IMG/VR virus record: IMGVR_UViG_3300033146_002714
Coordinates: 1 to 39,891 of that record
Length of the DNA: 39,891 nt
Origin: a virus
Reading direction: 5' to 3' (one strand)
Below, one piece after another: positions 12,922 through 20,135 of this stretch. Positions within the stretch are counted from its first letter, which is position 1; every line of letters starts with the position of its first letter. Position numbers and translations under genes: made by a program. The notes below the pieces were generated by a model that did not search any database, was not told the origin of the DNA, and was given only the letters and a program-made list of their open reading frames with translations.

Positions 12922-13242
12922 TTAGATTTCAGTATTTAAAACGATAGTGTTCCATTCATCAATGTCAATCGTACTAATTAACCACCCTTGTTTCTCTACA
13001 CTGTCGACACCTAGAGCGTCTTTGCTTAGCGCTTGAACTACTTGATGGAATCTCTCTACTGGATATATGTCGTAATCTCTAAGGTCATGAGTTTGTACGG
13101 TTAATCCGATTACGTTTAATTCCATCACCTGGTCATCAATGCTCATGGTGATATCATCTAAACACGCCTCGTTTAGTAGTTGCTCGACTTCTTCCGTTGA
13201 TGCTGACATAACTGCATAAGTGCCTACGTATTCTAATCTCAT
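12922..13242 (-). CDS. Hypothetical protein, 106 aa (paralog of 15153-15476)
   Basis: The start follows AAGAAGAGGTACACAAT. It aligns with the 107-aa protein at 15153-15476 throughout: MRLEYVGTYAV versus MKLTNLTSYAL, GLTVQTHDLRDYDI versus GVTFITNDNRFFEI, VERFHQVVQALS versus MERFEEIIKKFS, and a shared QGW motif near residue 84. First gene of a two-gene unit with the membrane protein. Function unknown. Confidence 0.75.
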   Translation of the reverse strand: MRLEYVGTYAVMSASTEEVEQLLNEACLDDITMSIDDQVMELNVIGLTVQTHDLRDYDIYPVERFHQVVQALSKDALGVDSVEKQGWLISTIDIDEWNTIVLNTEI

Positions 13243-13295
13243 ATTGTGTACCTCTTCTTTCTCTTGCTTGATTGATTAACTAACCTTGTAATACC

Positions 13296-13324
13296 ATTAT
13301 ACACCCTACACCAAAAAATTGCAA
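13296..13324 (-). promoter_or_regulatory. Promoter of the 13242 unit
   Basis: Minus strand: TTGCAA, 17-base spacer ending GTG, TATAAT. Confidence 0.75.
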
Positions 13325-13531
13325 GGCTTTTTTCATGTAATATTGCACAAGATTTATTTATTTTTTTGTGCATTATTTTCTTAGGTGTACAAATTGCACA
13401 AGATTTTTTCTGAATCGACCTAAATTTTGGTAATTTTTATGTTAATTTATTTCAAATTTTTGATCATATTATTGCACAAAAATCAAGCCAATTTAGCCCC
13501 CAAGTTTGGTACATTTTTTCACCCTGCAAAT

Positions 13532-13636
13532 GTACCAAAGATTCGGGATTTTTGAGGTCAATATTTGTGTAGTATTACCATTGACAAAATCCCCTGAACC
13601 GGTACTGTTAAAAAAATCCCCTCCGCATGCGGACGG
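13532..13636 (+). promoter_or_regulatory. TTGACA-hairpin cassette, copy I (no -10)
   Basis: GTACCAAAGATTCGGGATTT, TTGACA (13581-13586), 32 bases, hairpin CCCTCCGCATGCGGACGG (13619-13636). The hairpin loop differs (CA for CG). The -10 position reads ACTGTT. Confidence 0.6.
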
Positions 13637-13640
13637 CGCA

Positions 13641-13669
13641 ATTTTACCATATTCGCACCCAAAAGTCAA
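13641..13669 (-). promoter_or_regulatory. Leftward promoter running straight into cassette I hairpin
   Basis: Minus strand: TTGACT, 17-base spacer ending ATGG, TAAAAT. RNA would start near 13634, inside the cassette hairpin. There the minus strand reads GCGGAGGGGATTTTTTT, that is, a stem followed by a T-run. A short attenuated transcript is possible. Confidence 0.5.
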
Positions 13670-13936
13670 TAGTAAAATCTCCTAAAGATTCGCTCTGATT
13701 ACCTCTTTCTATTGGTACATATGCACAAACCTCAAAAGTCAACTGCCAAAATAACTGCCAAAATCAAGCCGCAATCTTTGGTACAATTGCACAGCGATTT
13801 TACATAAAAATAGCAATTGTACTAGAAAAATTGCCCTAATATTCGAAATCTTTGGTGCTTATTTTTAGTTAATATAGGAAGATATAGCAAATGTACCAAA
13901 GAACCATATAAAACTTTGGTACATTTGTACAGTAAA

Positions 13937-13974
13937 ATAAGTACCAAAGATTTGTTGCTATCTTTGGTACTTAT
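13937..13974 (-). terminator. Terminator of the five-gene operon (15-bp perfect stem)
   Basis: ATAAGTACCAAAGAT and its exact complement flank an 8-base loop; TTT follows on the minus strand. It lies 13 bases after the stop at 13987 and is built from the region's repeated TACCAAAGAT word. Confidence 0.55.
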
Positions 13975-13986
13975 TACTTTTGCTAT

Positions 13987-14223
13987 CTAACCTATATCGT
14001 AAGCGCTGCATATGTATGATACAGCTAATTCAATTTCAGTAAAGGTTATAAAGTTACCACTGTCATGAATAGAGAATATCTTATCTTTATACACTACATC
14101 TATTGGTCTTATTACGCCCCTATCTGTTACATATACAGTATGTTTTCCTTCATCTGCTAATCTTAATAATTCCAACCTAACATCTAACTCATTAACACAT
14201 AAGTTTATAGTTATTCTATCCAT
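13987..14223 (-). CDS. Small hypothetical protein, 78 aa
   Basis: Last gene of an operon of five small genes. The start follows GAAGGTGGTATTCA, part of a 35-bp leader repeated before four of the five genes. The protein (MDRITINLCVNELDVRLELL) looks like a compact alpha/beta domain with a strand HTVYVTDRGVIRPIDVVY in the middle. The layout resembles that of 14495-14743 (N-terminal strand, helix, central strands, C-terminal helix), so distant kinship is possible. Function unknown. Confidence 0.75.
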   Translation of the reverse strand: MDRITINLCVNELDVRLELLRLADEGKHTVYVTDRGVIRPIDVVYKDKIFSIHDSGNFITFTEIELAVSYICSAYDIG

Positions 14224-14271
14224 TGAATACCACCTTCTGCCCGTATAGTCGATAGCACATCTGCTATATAG

Positions 14272-14442
14272 TTAGTCGTTAAATGGAATGTTTAACCCCA
14301 TATTTATATCCTCTAGTAAGTAAGTCAATCGATGTCTAAACGTTCCCTTCTTCGCTCCTCTGCTATCCATGCTACTATCTTTCAATAATCGATATATCTC
14401 GTTTAGCTTATCTTCTAATAGCTGTCGCTCACTATCTCCCAT
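14272..14442 (-). CDS. Small hypothetical protein, 56 aa
   Basis: The ATG at 14442 follows the repeated 35-bp leader with its AGAAGGTGG site, and the frame runs MGDSERQLLEDKLNEIYRLL to a TAA at 14272. It is charged and mostly helical. Although short, the identical leader and exact spacing to its neighbours support it. Function unknown. Confidence 0.7.
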   Translation of the reverse strand: MGDSERQLLEDKLNEIYRLLKDSSMDSRGAKKGTFRHRLTYLLEDINMGLNIPFND

Positions 14443-14494
14443 TAAATACCACCTTCTGCCCGTATAGTCGATAGCACATCTGTTAGTTATTAAG

Positions 14495-14743
14495 TTAGTA
14501 GCGAATCATGTATTGTACGTGGTCTACGAGTTCGCTTATCTCGTGATGTGTAACATGCGAACTGTCTAAGCTCGTGTAATATGTAGAACCATAGTCATTA
14601 GTTAGTTTATACACATTAACTCTTAATACCTTGTGGTCATCATCTAAAACATAGAAGTCTAAATTAGTTGTATCTAGTAACTCTTCGATTGCCTTCTGTA
14701 CTTCTATCATGCTAGTTAAAATCTTTACTTTCATAGTAAACAT
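14495..14743 (-). CDS. Small hypothetical protein, 82 aa
   Basis: The start follows the 35-bp leader. An ATG three codons later is possible but worse spaced. The sequence (MFTMKVKILTSMIEVQKAIE) predicts a strand, a helix, central strands (LDFYVLDDDHKVLRVNVYKL), and a C-terminal helix with HHEISELVDHVQ. Third gene of the five-gene operon. Function unknown. Confidence 0.75.
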   Translation of the reverse strand: MFTMKVKILTSMIEVQKAIEELLDTTNLDFYVLDDDHKVLRVNVYKLTNDYGSTYYTSLDSSHVTHHEISELVDHVQYMIRY

Positions 14744-14792
14744 ATAATACCACCTTCTGCCCGTATAGTCGATAGCACATCTATTTTATAGT

Positions 14793-15086
14793 TTATAGTA
14801 AGTCGTTCAATTCGTCCAATATATATTCCATACCACCGTAACCAACAAAGTCATCAAGTTGAAACGAGTAGATGTCAGCGAACTGGTGTATTACTATAGC
14901 TAGTACAACACCAGCGTACGAACCATCACCATGCTCTTGAGGGAACACGAACTTTTTCACGGTGCTACTGTCTGCCATTTTAGATTCGATTGCCTCTCGT
15001 GTTTTGTATCGACATGCGTCAATTTGATAATCGTTCATGTTATTAAATACGTCTATTGTATTATTCATAATGTTATTAGATTTCAT
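14793..15086 (-). CDS. Small hypothetical protein, 97 aa
   Basis: The start follows the 35-bp leader. An Asn-rich N-terminus (MKSNNIMNNTIDVFNNMNDY) precedes a helical segment with YKTREAIESKM. A hydrophobic stretch, YAGVVLAIVIHQFADIYSF (about residues 51-69), is too interrupted to be a secure membrane segment. Second gene of the operon. Function unknown. Confidence 0.75.
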   Translation of the reverse strand: MKSNNIMNNTIDVFNNMNDYQIDACRYKTREAIESKMADSSTVKKFVFPQEHGDGSYAGVVLAIVIHQFADIYSFQLDDFVGYGGMEYILDELNDLL

Positions 15087-15152
15087 TGAGTACCACCTTC
15101 TGCCCGTATAGTCGATAGCACATCTATTAGTTATTAATTGCCAACTATATTC

Positions 15153-15476
15153 TTATAAATTAATTGAAAGCTCGACGTCCATATAATCATGTGACATAAT
15201 CACTGTACGCCAACCTTGTTGAATCTCGTCTGAAGTTACGTTAAAATCATAAGAGAACTTTTTGATAATTTCTTCGAAACGCTCCATGTCTTCTATCTCA
15301 AAAAAACGGTTATCGTTGGTTATGAACGTTACGCCATTTAGACTGATTTCGATAGAACTGTAGTTGTCTGACTTAGATACAGTGAAGAGTTCTAAGTCGC
15401 AAGTGTTTAAAATGTCTTCGAATTCTAAAGTATTAGTTTCAAGTAATGCGTAGCTAGTTAAGTTTGTTAATTTCAT
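15153..15476 (-). CDS. Hypothetical protein, 107 aa (paralog of 12922-13242)
   Basis: First gene of the five-gene operon. I choose ATG 15476, preceded by AGAAAGTAGGTATTTT, over an ATG 27 bases upstream that has no binding site. The paralog at 12922-13242 also starts at this point (MKLTN/MRLEY). Shared motifs are MERFEEII and a QGW near residue 86. It lacks the 35-bp leader, which appears only before the following four genes. Function unknown. Confidence 0.75.
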   Translation of the reverse strand: MKLTNLTSYALLETNTLEFEDILNTCDLELFTVSKSDNYSSIEISLNGVTFITNDNRFFEIEDMERFEEIIKKFSYDFNVTSDEIQQGWRTVIMSHDYMDVELSINL

Positions 15477-15524
15477 AAAATACCTACTTTCTAAAAAAAC
15501 CATAGTTGTTTTGCTGTTAGTTCA

Positions 15525-15553
15525 ATTGTACACCAGGTAGAACCAAATAGCAA
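15525..15553 (-). promoter_or_regulatory. Promoter of the five-gene operon
   Basis: Minus strand: TTGCTA, 17-base spacer ending GTG, TACAAT. Back to back with the rightward promoter at 15821. Confidence 0.75.
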
Positions 15554-15587
15554 GAGAAACTTTATTTTTTTTTAGAAGTCTTTTTTT

Positions 15588-15612
15588 GGGGAAAAGGGGG
15601 GGAGGTTTTGGG
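15588..15612 (+). other. G-rich tract, possible quadruplex
   Basis: GGGGAAAAGGGGGGGAGG followed by TTTTGGG lies behind a T-rich run, in the divergent control region. An AGAAATTTT/AAAATTTCT stem follows directly. It could influence melting or transcription. Confidence 0.45.
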
Positions 15613-15662
15613 AGAAATTTTATTGAAAAAATTTCTATTGCCTTGCGTACCTCAGCTTAGGC

Positions 15663-15778
15663 CGTCAACCAAATCTCATCTAACGAAATAACGTCAACCA
15701 AATCTCATCTAACGAAATAACGTCAACCAAATCTCATCTAACGAAATAACGTCAACCAAATCTCATCTAACGAAATAA
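15663..15778. repeat. Four perfect 29-bp tandem repeats
   Basis: Units at 15663, 15692, 15721 and 15750 are identical (start CGTCAACCAAATCTCATCTA). A degenerate CCAAATCTCA follows at 15788. There are no spacers. They lie between the two divergent promoters, 43 bases before the -35 of the rightward one, so they may be sites for an activator of the structural genes, a repressor, or an origin. Confidence 0.9.
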
Positions 15779-15820
15779 ACCACCCCACCAAATCTCAACC
15801 CCCATCTCACCCCTACAAAC

Positions 15821-15849
15821 TTGACATCCCCCAAAAAATTTGTTACAAT
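15821..15849 (+). promoter_or_regulatory. Promoter of the rightward region
   Basis: TTGACA, 17-base spacer, TACAAT, 42 bases before the ATG at 15891. Confidence 0.85.
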
Positions 15850-15890
15850 AGACATAAAAGTTAAAACCAACCAAGAGAGGAAAGGAAACA

Positions 15891-16916
15891 ATGAAATTAA
15901 ACCTAGACTACACCATCAAAGACATAAACATTAGAAAAAATATCGTTGATGAAGTCTGTGAAAAATACCACGAATCCCTCACTCCTCAGAATTTAGAAAG
16001 TCTATCTAACTACATGTTAACAGCATTAGACAAAAAAGAAAGAAAAGAAAAAAGAATACTAACAGACAACCGCATGTCAACAGTTAACAAGAGAGAGACC
16101 TCAATGGAAGGTTTGTCAGCTAAATTCGAAACAAGTGAGGACGGTTTATATCAACTCGTAAGAGAAGATAAAAACATGTTACTGTCTCCCGCAGTTTCAA
16201 TTACCAAAAAAGACATAGAGGAGATCCCCTTCCTGGCGCAAATAAGAGATTCAATAGAAAAGCTTAAGAAAGTAACCCCCAGGAATTACATAGTTCAACA
16301 AGCGATTATAGATCTATCTCAAAGTCAGTACATAGTTAAGAACGCTTACCGCAAAACGGTAAATCTAAACGCCTTCCCGCGATTGACTTTTAAAGAGGTA
16401 ACATGGGGAGAGTGGGTCGATTTTAAAGACCCAACACACGTCGCCGCATTATTAAAAAACTACTCAAAAGTAAAATCCGAGCTGGACGGTAAGACTCAAA
16501 CGGATCTTTACTGGATCATGTGGGATTTTGAAGAAATAATTGACGAATACGTCAAAAAGCAATACCCGATACTTTTTCACATAATTGTGGAGAAGATAGA
16601 CGGCCGCACCAACGAAGATATTAATATTTCTCTATTAGAGGAGTTTGGTATCTCATACAGCAATGAGTACCTGTCAACCGTGTTCAACCATAAAATACCG
16701 AAGGTCATCGCCTTAGCTGCGCAGACCAAGGAACTAGAATGGTGGTTCACCTTTAAAACGAAAGGTAAGTGGAAGAGATGCTCTCGATGCGGCGAAATTA
16801 AATTAGCCAGCAACCTATTCTTTTCGAAGAACAAGGGAAGCGCAGATGGCTTTTACAGCATTTGTAAGAGCTGTAGATCAACCGCCTACCAAAATACAAC
16901 TAAGAAAGGCAGATGA
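15891..16916 (+). CDS. Zinc-ribbon protein, 341 aa, start of structural cluster
   Basis: The start follows AGAGGAAAGGAAACA. The C-terminus (about residues 298-332) has CSRCGE...CKSCRS, two CxxC pairs 26 residues apart, a zinc-ribbon often found in phage DNA-binding and packaging proteins. The N-terminal 290 residues are mostly helical and contain a WGEWVDF and an LEWWFTF stretch. It is the first gene of the rightward unit and lies ahead of PhoH and the terminase, so a role in DNA packaging or late control is possible. A similar ribbon opens the protein at 18182-19402. Exact function unknown. Confidence 0.75.
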   Translation: MKLNLDYTIKDINIRKNIVDEVCEKYHESLTPQNLESLSNYMLTALDKKERKEKRILTDNRMSTVNKRETSMEGLSAKFETSEDGLYQLVREDKNMLLSPAVSITKKDIEEIPFLAQIRDSIEKLKKVTPRNYIVQQAIIDLSQSQYIVKNAYRKTVNLNAFPRLTFKEVTWGEWVDFKDPTHVAALLKNYSKVKSELDGKTQTDLYWIMWDFEEIIDEYVKKQYPILFHIIVEKIDGRTNEDINISLLEEFGISYSNEYLSTVFNHKIPKVIALAAQTKELEWWFTFKTKGKWKRCSRCGEIKLASNLFFSKNKGSADGFYSICKSCRSTAYQNTTKKGR

Positions 16917-16920
16917 ATAC

Positions 16921-18135
16921 ATGTTTTTATTAGACACAAATATTTTAATGTCAGTAGAGAATTTCGACAACTTATTCAACGAGTTCGGAGACGGCATTTA
17001 CATCTCCGCGGAAACACTTCAAGAGTTAGATCATTTGAAGACCGCACCAGAGGCAAAGGGGTTCAGAGCTAGAAGAGCCGTCCGCAACGTAGAGAAGCAT
17101 TGGAACGAGTTACATTTCGTCAGTAAAAGTGAGAGATACTACAGGAAATTGGATAGAAAAGTAACTTCCATGGACGACATCATCATTTCTTACATGCGCG
17201 AACCAGGTTTCGCTAAAGCGGAGTTAATAACGAATGACGTAGCCATGAAATTAAAAGCTATGTCTGCGGGCGTTCCAACTAATAAGTATAAAGAGATAGT
17301 AGCCGCAAGAGAAAGTGTCATGACAGTTAATATGAATGATGATGACTTCGCAGAATTTTCTGAGACTCTTGCGAATCTTTTTGATCGAATCCCTGGTGAA
17401 TACCTTATTGTGCGGGATCTATCCTTTGAAAAAGCCATTAGAGTTATACTTAAGTACAACGGTGGCACCGATTGGGACGTGATTGATGAAGAGGTCGGCA
17501 TTAAAAATTATTTATGTAATATTAAGGCATTAGACGAATATCAAAGATGCGCGATTGATTCTTTGATAAACGATGATTTCACGGTTGTAAGTGGACCAGC
17601 GGGAACGGGTAAAACGTTATTATGTTTATCTCATGCGCTTGGAGTCACTGAGAAACACGGTTCTAAGCTACATGTCTTTGTAAACCCTGTTAAGGTTAGA
17701 GGTTCTGAGGAATTAGGATACTACCCAGGCAGTAGAGATGAGAAGTTATTACAGAATTTCATTGGTGATATATTAAAGAACAAGGCTGGGGATATGGATG
17801 AGATCTATAGACTTTTGAGCACTGGCGCTTTGAACATTTATCCAATGTCAGATATTCGAGGTATAGAGATTCCTGCCGGAGATATTATGTATATAACAGA
17901 AGGTCAGAACCTGTCGATCGACTTGATTAAGTTGGCGATACAAAGACCTGCGGAAGGCGCTAAAATTATCATAGAGGGAGATCCTTACACTCAAGTTGAT
18001 AAGAGCTATTTCGAAGGAGAGCTGAATGGATTAAGGAGAGTAATCGATGTGTATGCGGGATTCGATGGCTTCGGTCATGTTTATTTACCAAATATCCATC
18101 GTTCAAAAATTGCTGATAAAGCAGAGGAGCTATAA
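16921..18135 (+). CDS. phoH: PIN-PhoH family protein (YlaK-like)
   Basis: I start at ATG 16921 (MFLLDTNILMSVENF), 4 bases after the upstream stop; the longer frame overlaps the previous gene. Residues 1-140 form a PIN domain: LLDTN, SAETLQELDHLK, then ITNDVAMK with its Asp. Residues 200-404 form a PhoH ATPase: Walker A GPAGTGKT near 224, IMYITEGQNLS at the Walker B position, and EGDPYTQVD near 357. PIN domains cut RNA; PhoH is an ATPase of the RNA-helicase type, common in phages with unclear benefit. The 404 aa match the size of two-domain bacterial homologues. Confidence 0.85.
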   Translation: MFLLDTNILMSVENFDNLFNEFGDGIYISAETLQELDHLKTAPEAKGFRARRAVRNVEKHWNELHFVSKSERYYRKLDRKVTSMDDIIISYMREPGFAKAELITNDVAMKLKAMSAGVPTNKYKEIVAARESVMTVNMNDDDFAEFSETLANLFDRIPGEYLIVRDLSFEKAIRVILKYNGGTDWDVIDEEVGIKNYLCNIKALDEYQRCAIDSLINDDFTVVSGPAGTGKTLLCLSHALGVTEKHGSKLHVFVNPVKVRGSEELGYYPGSRDEKLLQNFIGDILKNKAGDMDEIYRLLSTGALNIYPMSDIRGIEIPAGDIMYITEGQNLSIDLIKLAIQRPAEGAKIIIEGDPYTQVDKSYFEGELNGLRRVIDVYAGFDGFGHVYLPNIHRSKIADKAEEL

Positions 18136-18150
18136 GCTCTTTTGTTTTAC
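18126..18150 (+). terminator. Weak terminator after phoH
   Basis: GAGCT-ATA-AGCTC stem followed by TTTTGTTTT. A CCCTTCGGGG tetraloop hairpin lies just beyond, before the next ribosome binding site. Confidence 0.45.
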
Positions 18151-18181
18151 CCTTCGGGGCAGCTGAAAAGGAAGTGATTAA

Positions 18182-19402
18182 ATGGCAGTACCAGTAACTA
18201 AAGTATTAAAGACCTGTCCGAAATGTAAGAAAACTATGGAAGAGACAGCGAACTACTACTCATATAAAGACAAAGAGCATCTCGGGACTCATGAGCTTTG
18301 TAAGAAATGTTTTACAATGCACATTAACTTGCGGGAGCCTTCTACTATAACGCCTTTGCTAGAGGAGCTAGATTTTCCTTTTATAGGATCAGAGTGGGAT
18401 AGCCTAGTTGAGAAGTATGGCAGCAATCCTAAAACTACGTCTACTGCGGTTTTCGGTAGATATATAGGCAAGATGAAACTTACTCAATATAAGAAGTACT
18501 CATTCGCTGATACGAAACAGTTTATGGCAGATGAAGAGGCTAGGCAGCTCAAGATAAAAGCCGAACAGTTGGCGCAAGTAAATAAATACAGATTAGCAGT
18601 AGACGCAGGTCAAGTTGAAGAGATTGCGGGCGGCACTATCCTAGGATACGATGGCTCGTTACTAAGCGACGAAGAGATTGCGGAGTTGGCATGCCCTAGT
18701 GGAGAGGTTCGAACTGGAGAAGAGTACTACAACAACGCTCAAAGTGGACTTACCATAGAAGATAAATTTTATTTATTTTCAAAATGGGGAAAAAGTTATA
18801 CCGTACCAGAATGTATAATTTTGGAGAAACTATTTGTGGACATGATGGATTCTTACGACATCAGAACAGGAAGTCACAAGGATTATTTACTCAAAATTTG
18901 TCGCTTGTCTCTGAAAATCGACCAGGCGTTAGAATGTAACGACATAGATGGCCATCAAAAGATGAGTAGGGTTTATGACCTTTTAATGAAATCGGCCAAA
19001 TTCACTGCCGCACAGATTAAAGACCAGGCCGATGATTACACTGATTCAGTTGGTGTTCTAATCGCCGCGTGCGAGGAAACTGGTTTTATTCCCAAATACC
19101 AAGATGAGAGAAAAGATGTCGTTGATATTACTCTAGAAGATATGAACAAGTACACTAGGAACTTAATTATGAACGAAATGAATCTTGGTAACCTAATTGA
19201 GATCTACTTAGCTAAGATGCAAGCAGAGCAAGTTAAGGACGAGGATGAAATGGATGAAGACGAGGATGATGATTTACTTTTGACAGGCCTTGACGACAAC
19301 GACGATATCTTGAAGGATGAAGACTTTGAAGACTTTAATGACATGATAGAAGCTGAGCAAGACTTCGATGAAGAGTTCCTAAAGAAAAATGGTGATTTAT
19401 AA
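18182..19402 (+). CDS. Putative small terminase subunit or packaging adaptor with zinc ribbon
   Basis: The ATG follows AAGGAAGTGATTAA. Residues 11-43 hold CPKCKK and CKKCFT, a zinc ribbon like the one at the end of 15891-16916. The middle is helical (EEARQLKIKAEQLAQVNKY), and the last 60 residues are very acidic (DEMDEDEDDDLLLTG). Its stop overlaps the terminase start (TAATG). Directly preceding the large terminase it would conventionally be the small subunit, and the DNA-binding ribbon suits DNA recognition. At 406 aa it is large for that role, and the assignment rests on position. Confidence 0.55.
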   Translation: MAVPVTKVLKTCPKCKKTMEETANYYSYKDKEHLGTHELCKKCFTMHINLREPSTITPLLEELDFPFIGSEWDSLVEKYGSNPKTTSTAVFGRYIGKMKLTQYKKYSFADTKQFMADEEARQLKIKAEQLAQVNKYRLAVDAGQVEEIAGGTILGYDGSLLSDEEIAELACPSGEVRTGEEYYNNAQSGLTIEDKFYLFSKWGKSYTVPECIILEKLFVDMMDSYDIRTGSHKDYLLKICRLSLKIDQALECNDIDGHQKMSRVYDLLMKSAKFTAAQIKDQADDYTDSVGVLIAACEETGFIPKYQDERKDVVDITLEDMNKYTRNLIMNEMNLGNLIEIYLAKMQAEQVKDEDEMDEDEDDDLLLTGLDDNDDILKDEDFEDFNDMIEAEQDFDEEFLKKNGDL

Positions 19403-20031
19403 TGGTAGATACGAAAGTTAAGAGCGAAGAGCTCAAAGGGAAGATGAGTAAGTATGAGTACAGTGAGTCCATGCGGAAGATGCTTGGAATTAACGATTAC
19501 ATTAGAAGCGATGCCTTACTGGAGCTCCTGGATATTGAAAAAGGCTCCGAAAAGATTGGAATGTCAGAAGAGAGAGTTCAAGAGAATTTGGATGAAATTA
19601 GGAAACACGCTTCATTTTGGAGAGAGTATCCAGATAAATTCATTGATTTTCTCTTGCCGAAGAAGTCTACGTTTAACCTTTTCTTTTATCAGAGAATATT
19701 TTTACGTGCAGCGATTAGGCATAAATACACTTTTGCGACTTTCCCTCGTGCGTTTTCCAAGTCTTTTTTATCTGTTTTAGTTTTAGTTATTAGATGTATG
19801 TTATACCCAGGTGCGAAGCTATTCATCGTTGCCGGTACAAAAGAACAGGGTGCAGCAATAGCTAAAGAGAAATTGGAAGAACTGAAGGAGCTAATTCCGG
19901 CATTTAAGAACGAAATAGTAGAGAGAAAATCTTTGTACGGAAAAGATTACGTTAAAGTAACTTTTAAGAATGGTTCTGTCCTTGACGTTGTTGCGGCTAG
20001 GAACAGTACAAGAGGTGGTCGTCGCCACGGT
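19402..20031 (+). CDS. terL: Terminase large subunit, exon 1
   Basis: This is the first 210 codons of the packaging motor ATPase. FPRAFSKS near residue 115 is the Walker A-type loop, and RNSTRGGRRHG just before the splice precedes the Walker B strand. Without splicing the frame stops at 20073 after 13 intron-coded residues. Exon 1 ends at the T of GGT (20031), and the frame resumes at 21152 with GGT TTA ATA. Together the five exons code for about 600 aa. The ATG overlaps the preceding stop. Confidence 0.85.
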
Positions 20032-20069
20032 GAGGCCTTAGGCGTCATGATGACCACATTAGCAGCAGC

Positions 20070-20098
20070 TTGACATTTTTAGAAAAATTTTGTATAAT
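20070..20098 (+). promoter_or_regulatory. Consensus promoter inside intron 1
   Basis: TTGACA, 17-base spacer, TATAAT, 37 bases before the nuclease ATG at 20136. It lets the homing gene be transcribed independently of terL. Confidence 0.8.
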
Positions 20099-20135
20099 AT
20101 AAACAGAAGTTAAAAAATTTAAGGAGCGTGTTTAT

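Larger units (their letters stand above)
13325..13985. other. Gene-free stretch with iteron-like words (possible origin or operator array)
   Basis: No credible frame. The words TTGCACAAGAT and TGTACCAAAGAT, or their complements, occur about a dozen times in both orientations (for example near 13343, 13395, 13471, 13530, 13773, 13846, 13891, 13941). The region also holds cassette I and two perfect inverted repeats: 13889-13901/13914-13926 (13 bp) and 13937-13951/13960-13974 (15 bp). The density and AT-richness fit a replication origin or a cluster of regulator sites. The same word opens most TTGACA-hairpin cassettes. Confidence 0.55.
14228..15125 (-). repeat. 35-bp leader repeated four times (14228, 14447, 14748, 15091)
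   Basis: Identical 35-base segments lie at 14228-14262, 14447-14481, 14748-14782 and 15091-15125, each ending 5-7 bases before the ATG of the next gene. The minus-strand sequence runs from AGATGTGCTATCGACTATAC to GGGCAGAAGGTGGTA and supplies the ribosome binding site. TGC/GCA ends can close a loop. It is the same in four unrelated-looking genes, so it acts as a reused translation-start cassette or regulator site. Confidence 0.9.

Noticed and set aside
15663-15778. CRISPR array
   Set aside because: The 29-bp units are directly adjacent with no spacers and no cas genes are near; it is a plain tandem repeat.
16846-16920. Longer N-terminus for the PIN-PhoH gene
   Set aside because: It would overlap the zinc-ribbon end of the previous gene; the PIN domain begins right at ATG 16921.
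20032-20073. Terminase ending at the TGA 20073
   Set aside because: The last 13 codons are intron sequence; conserved Walker B and nuclease parts continue in later exons.
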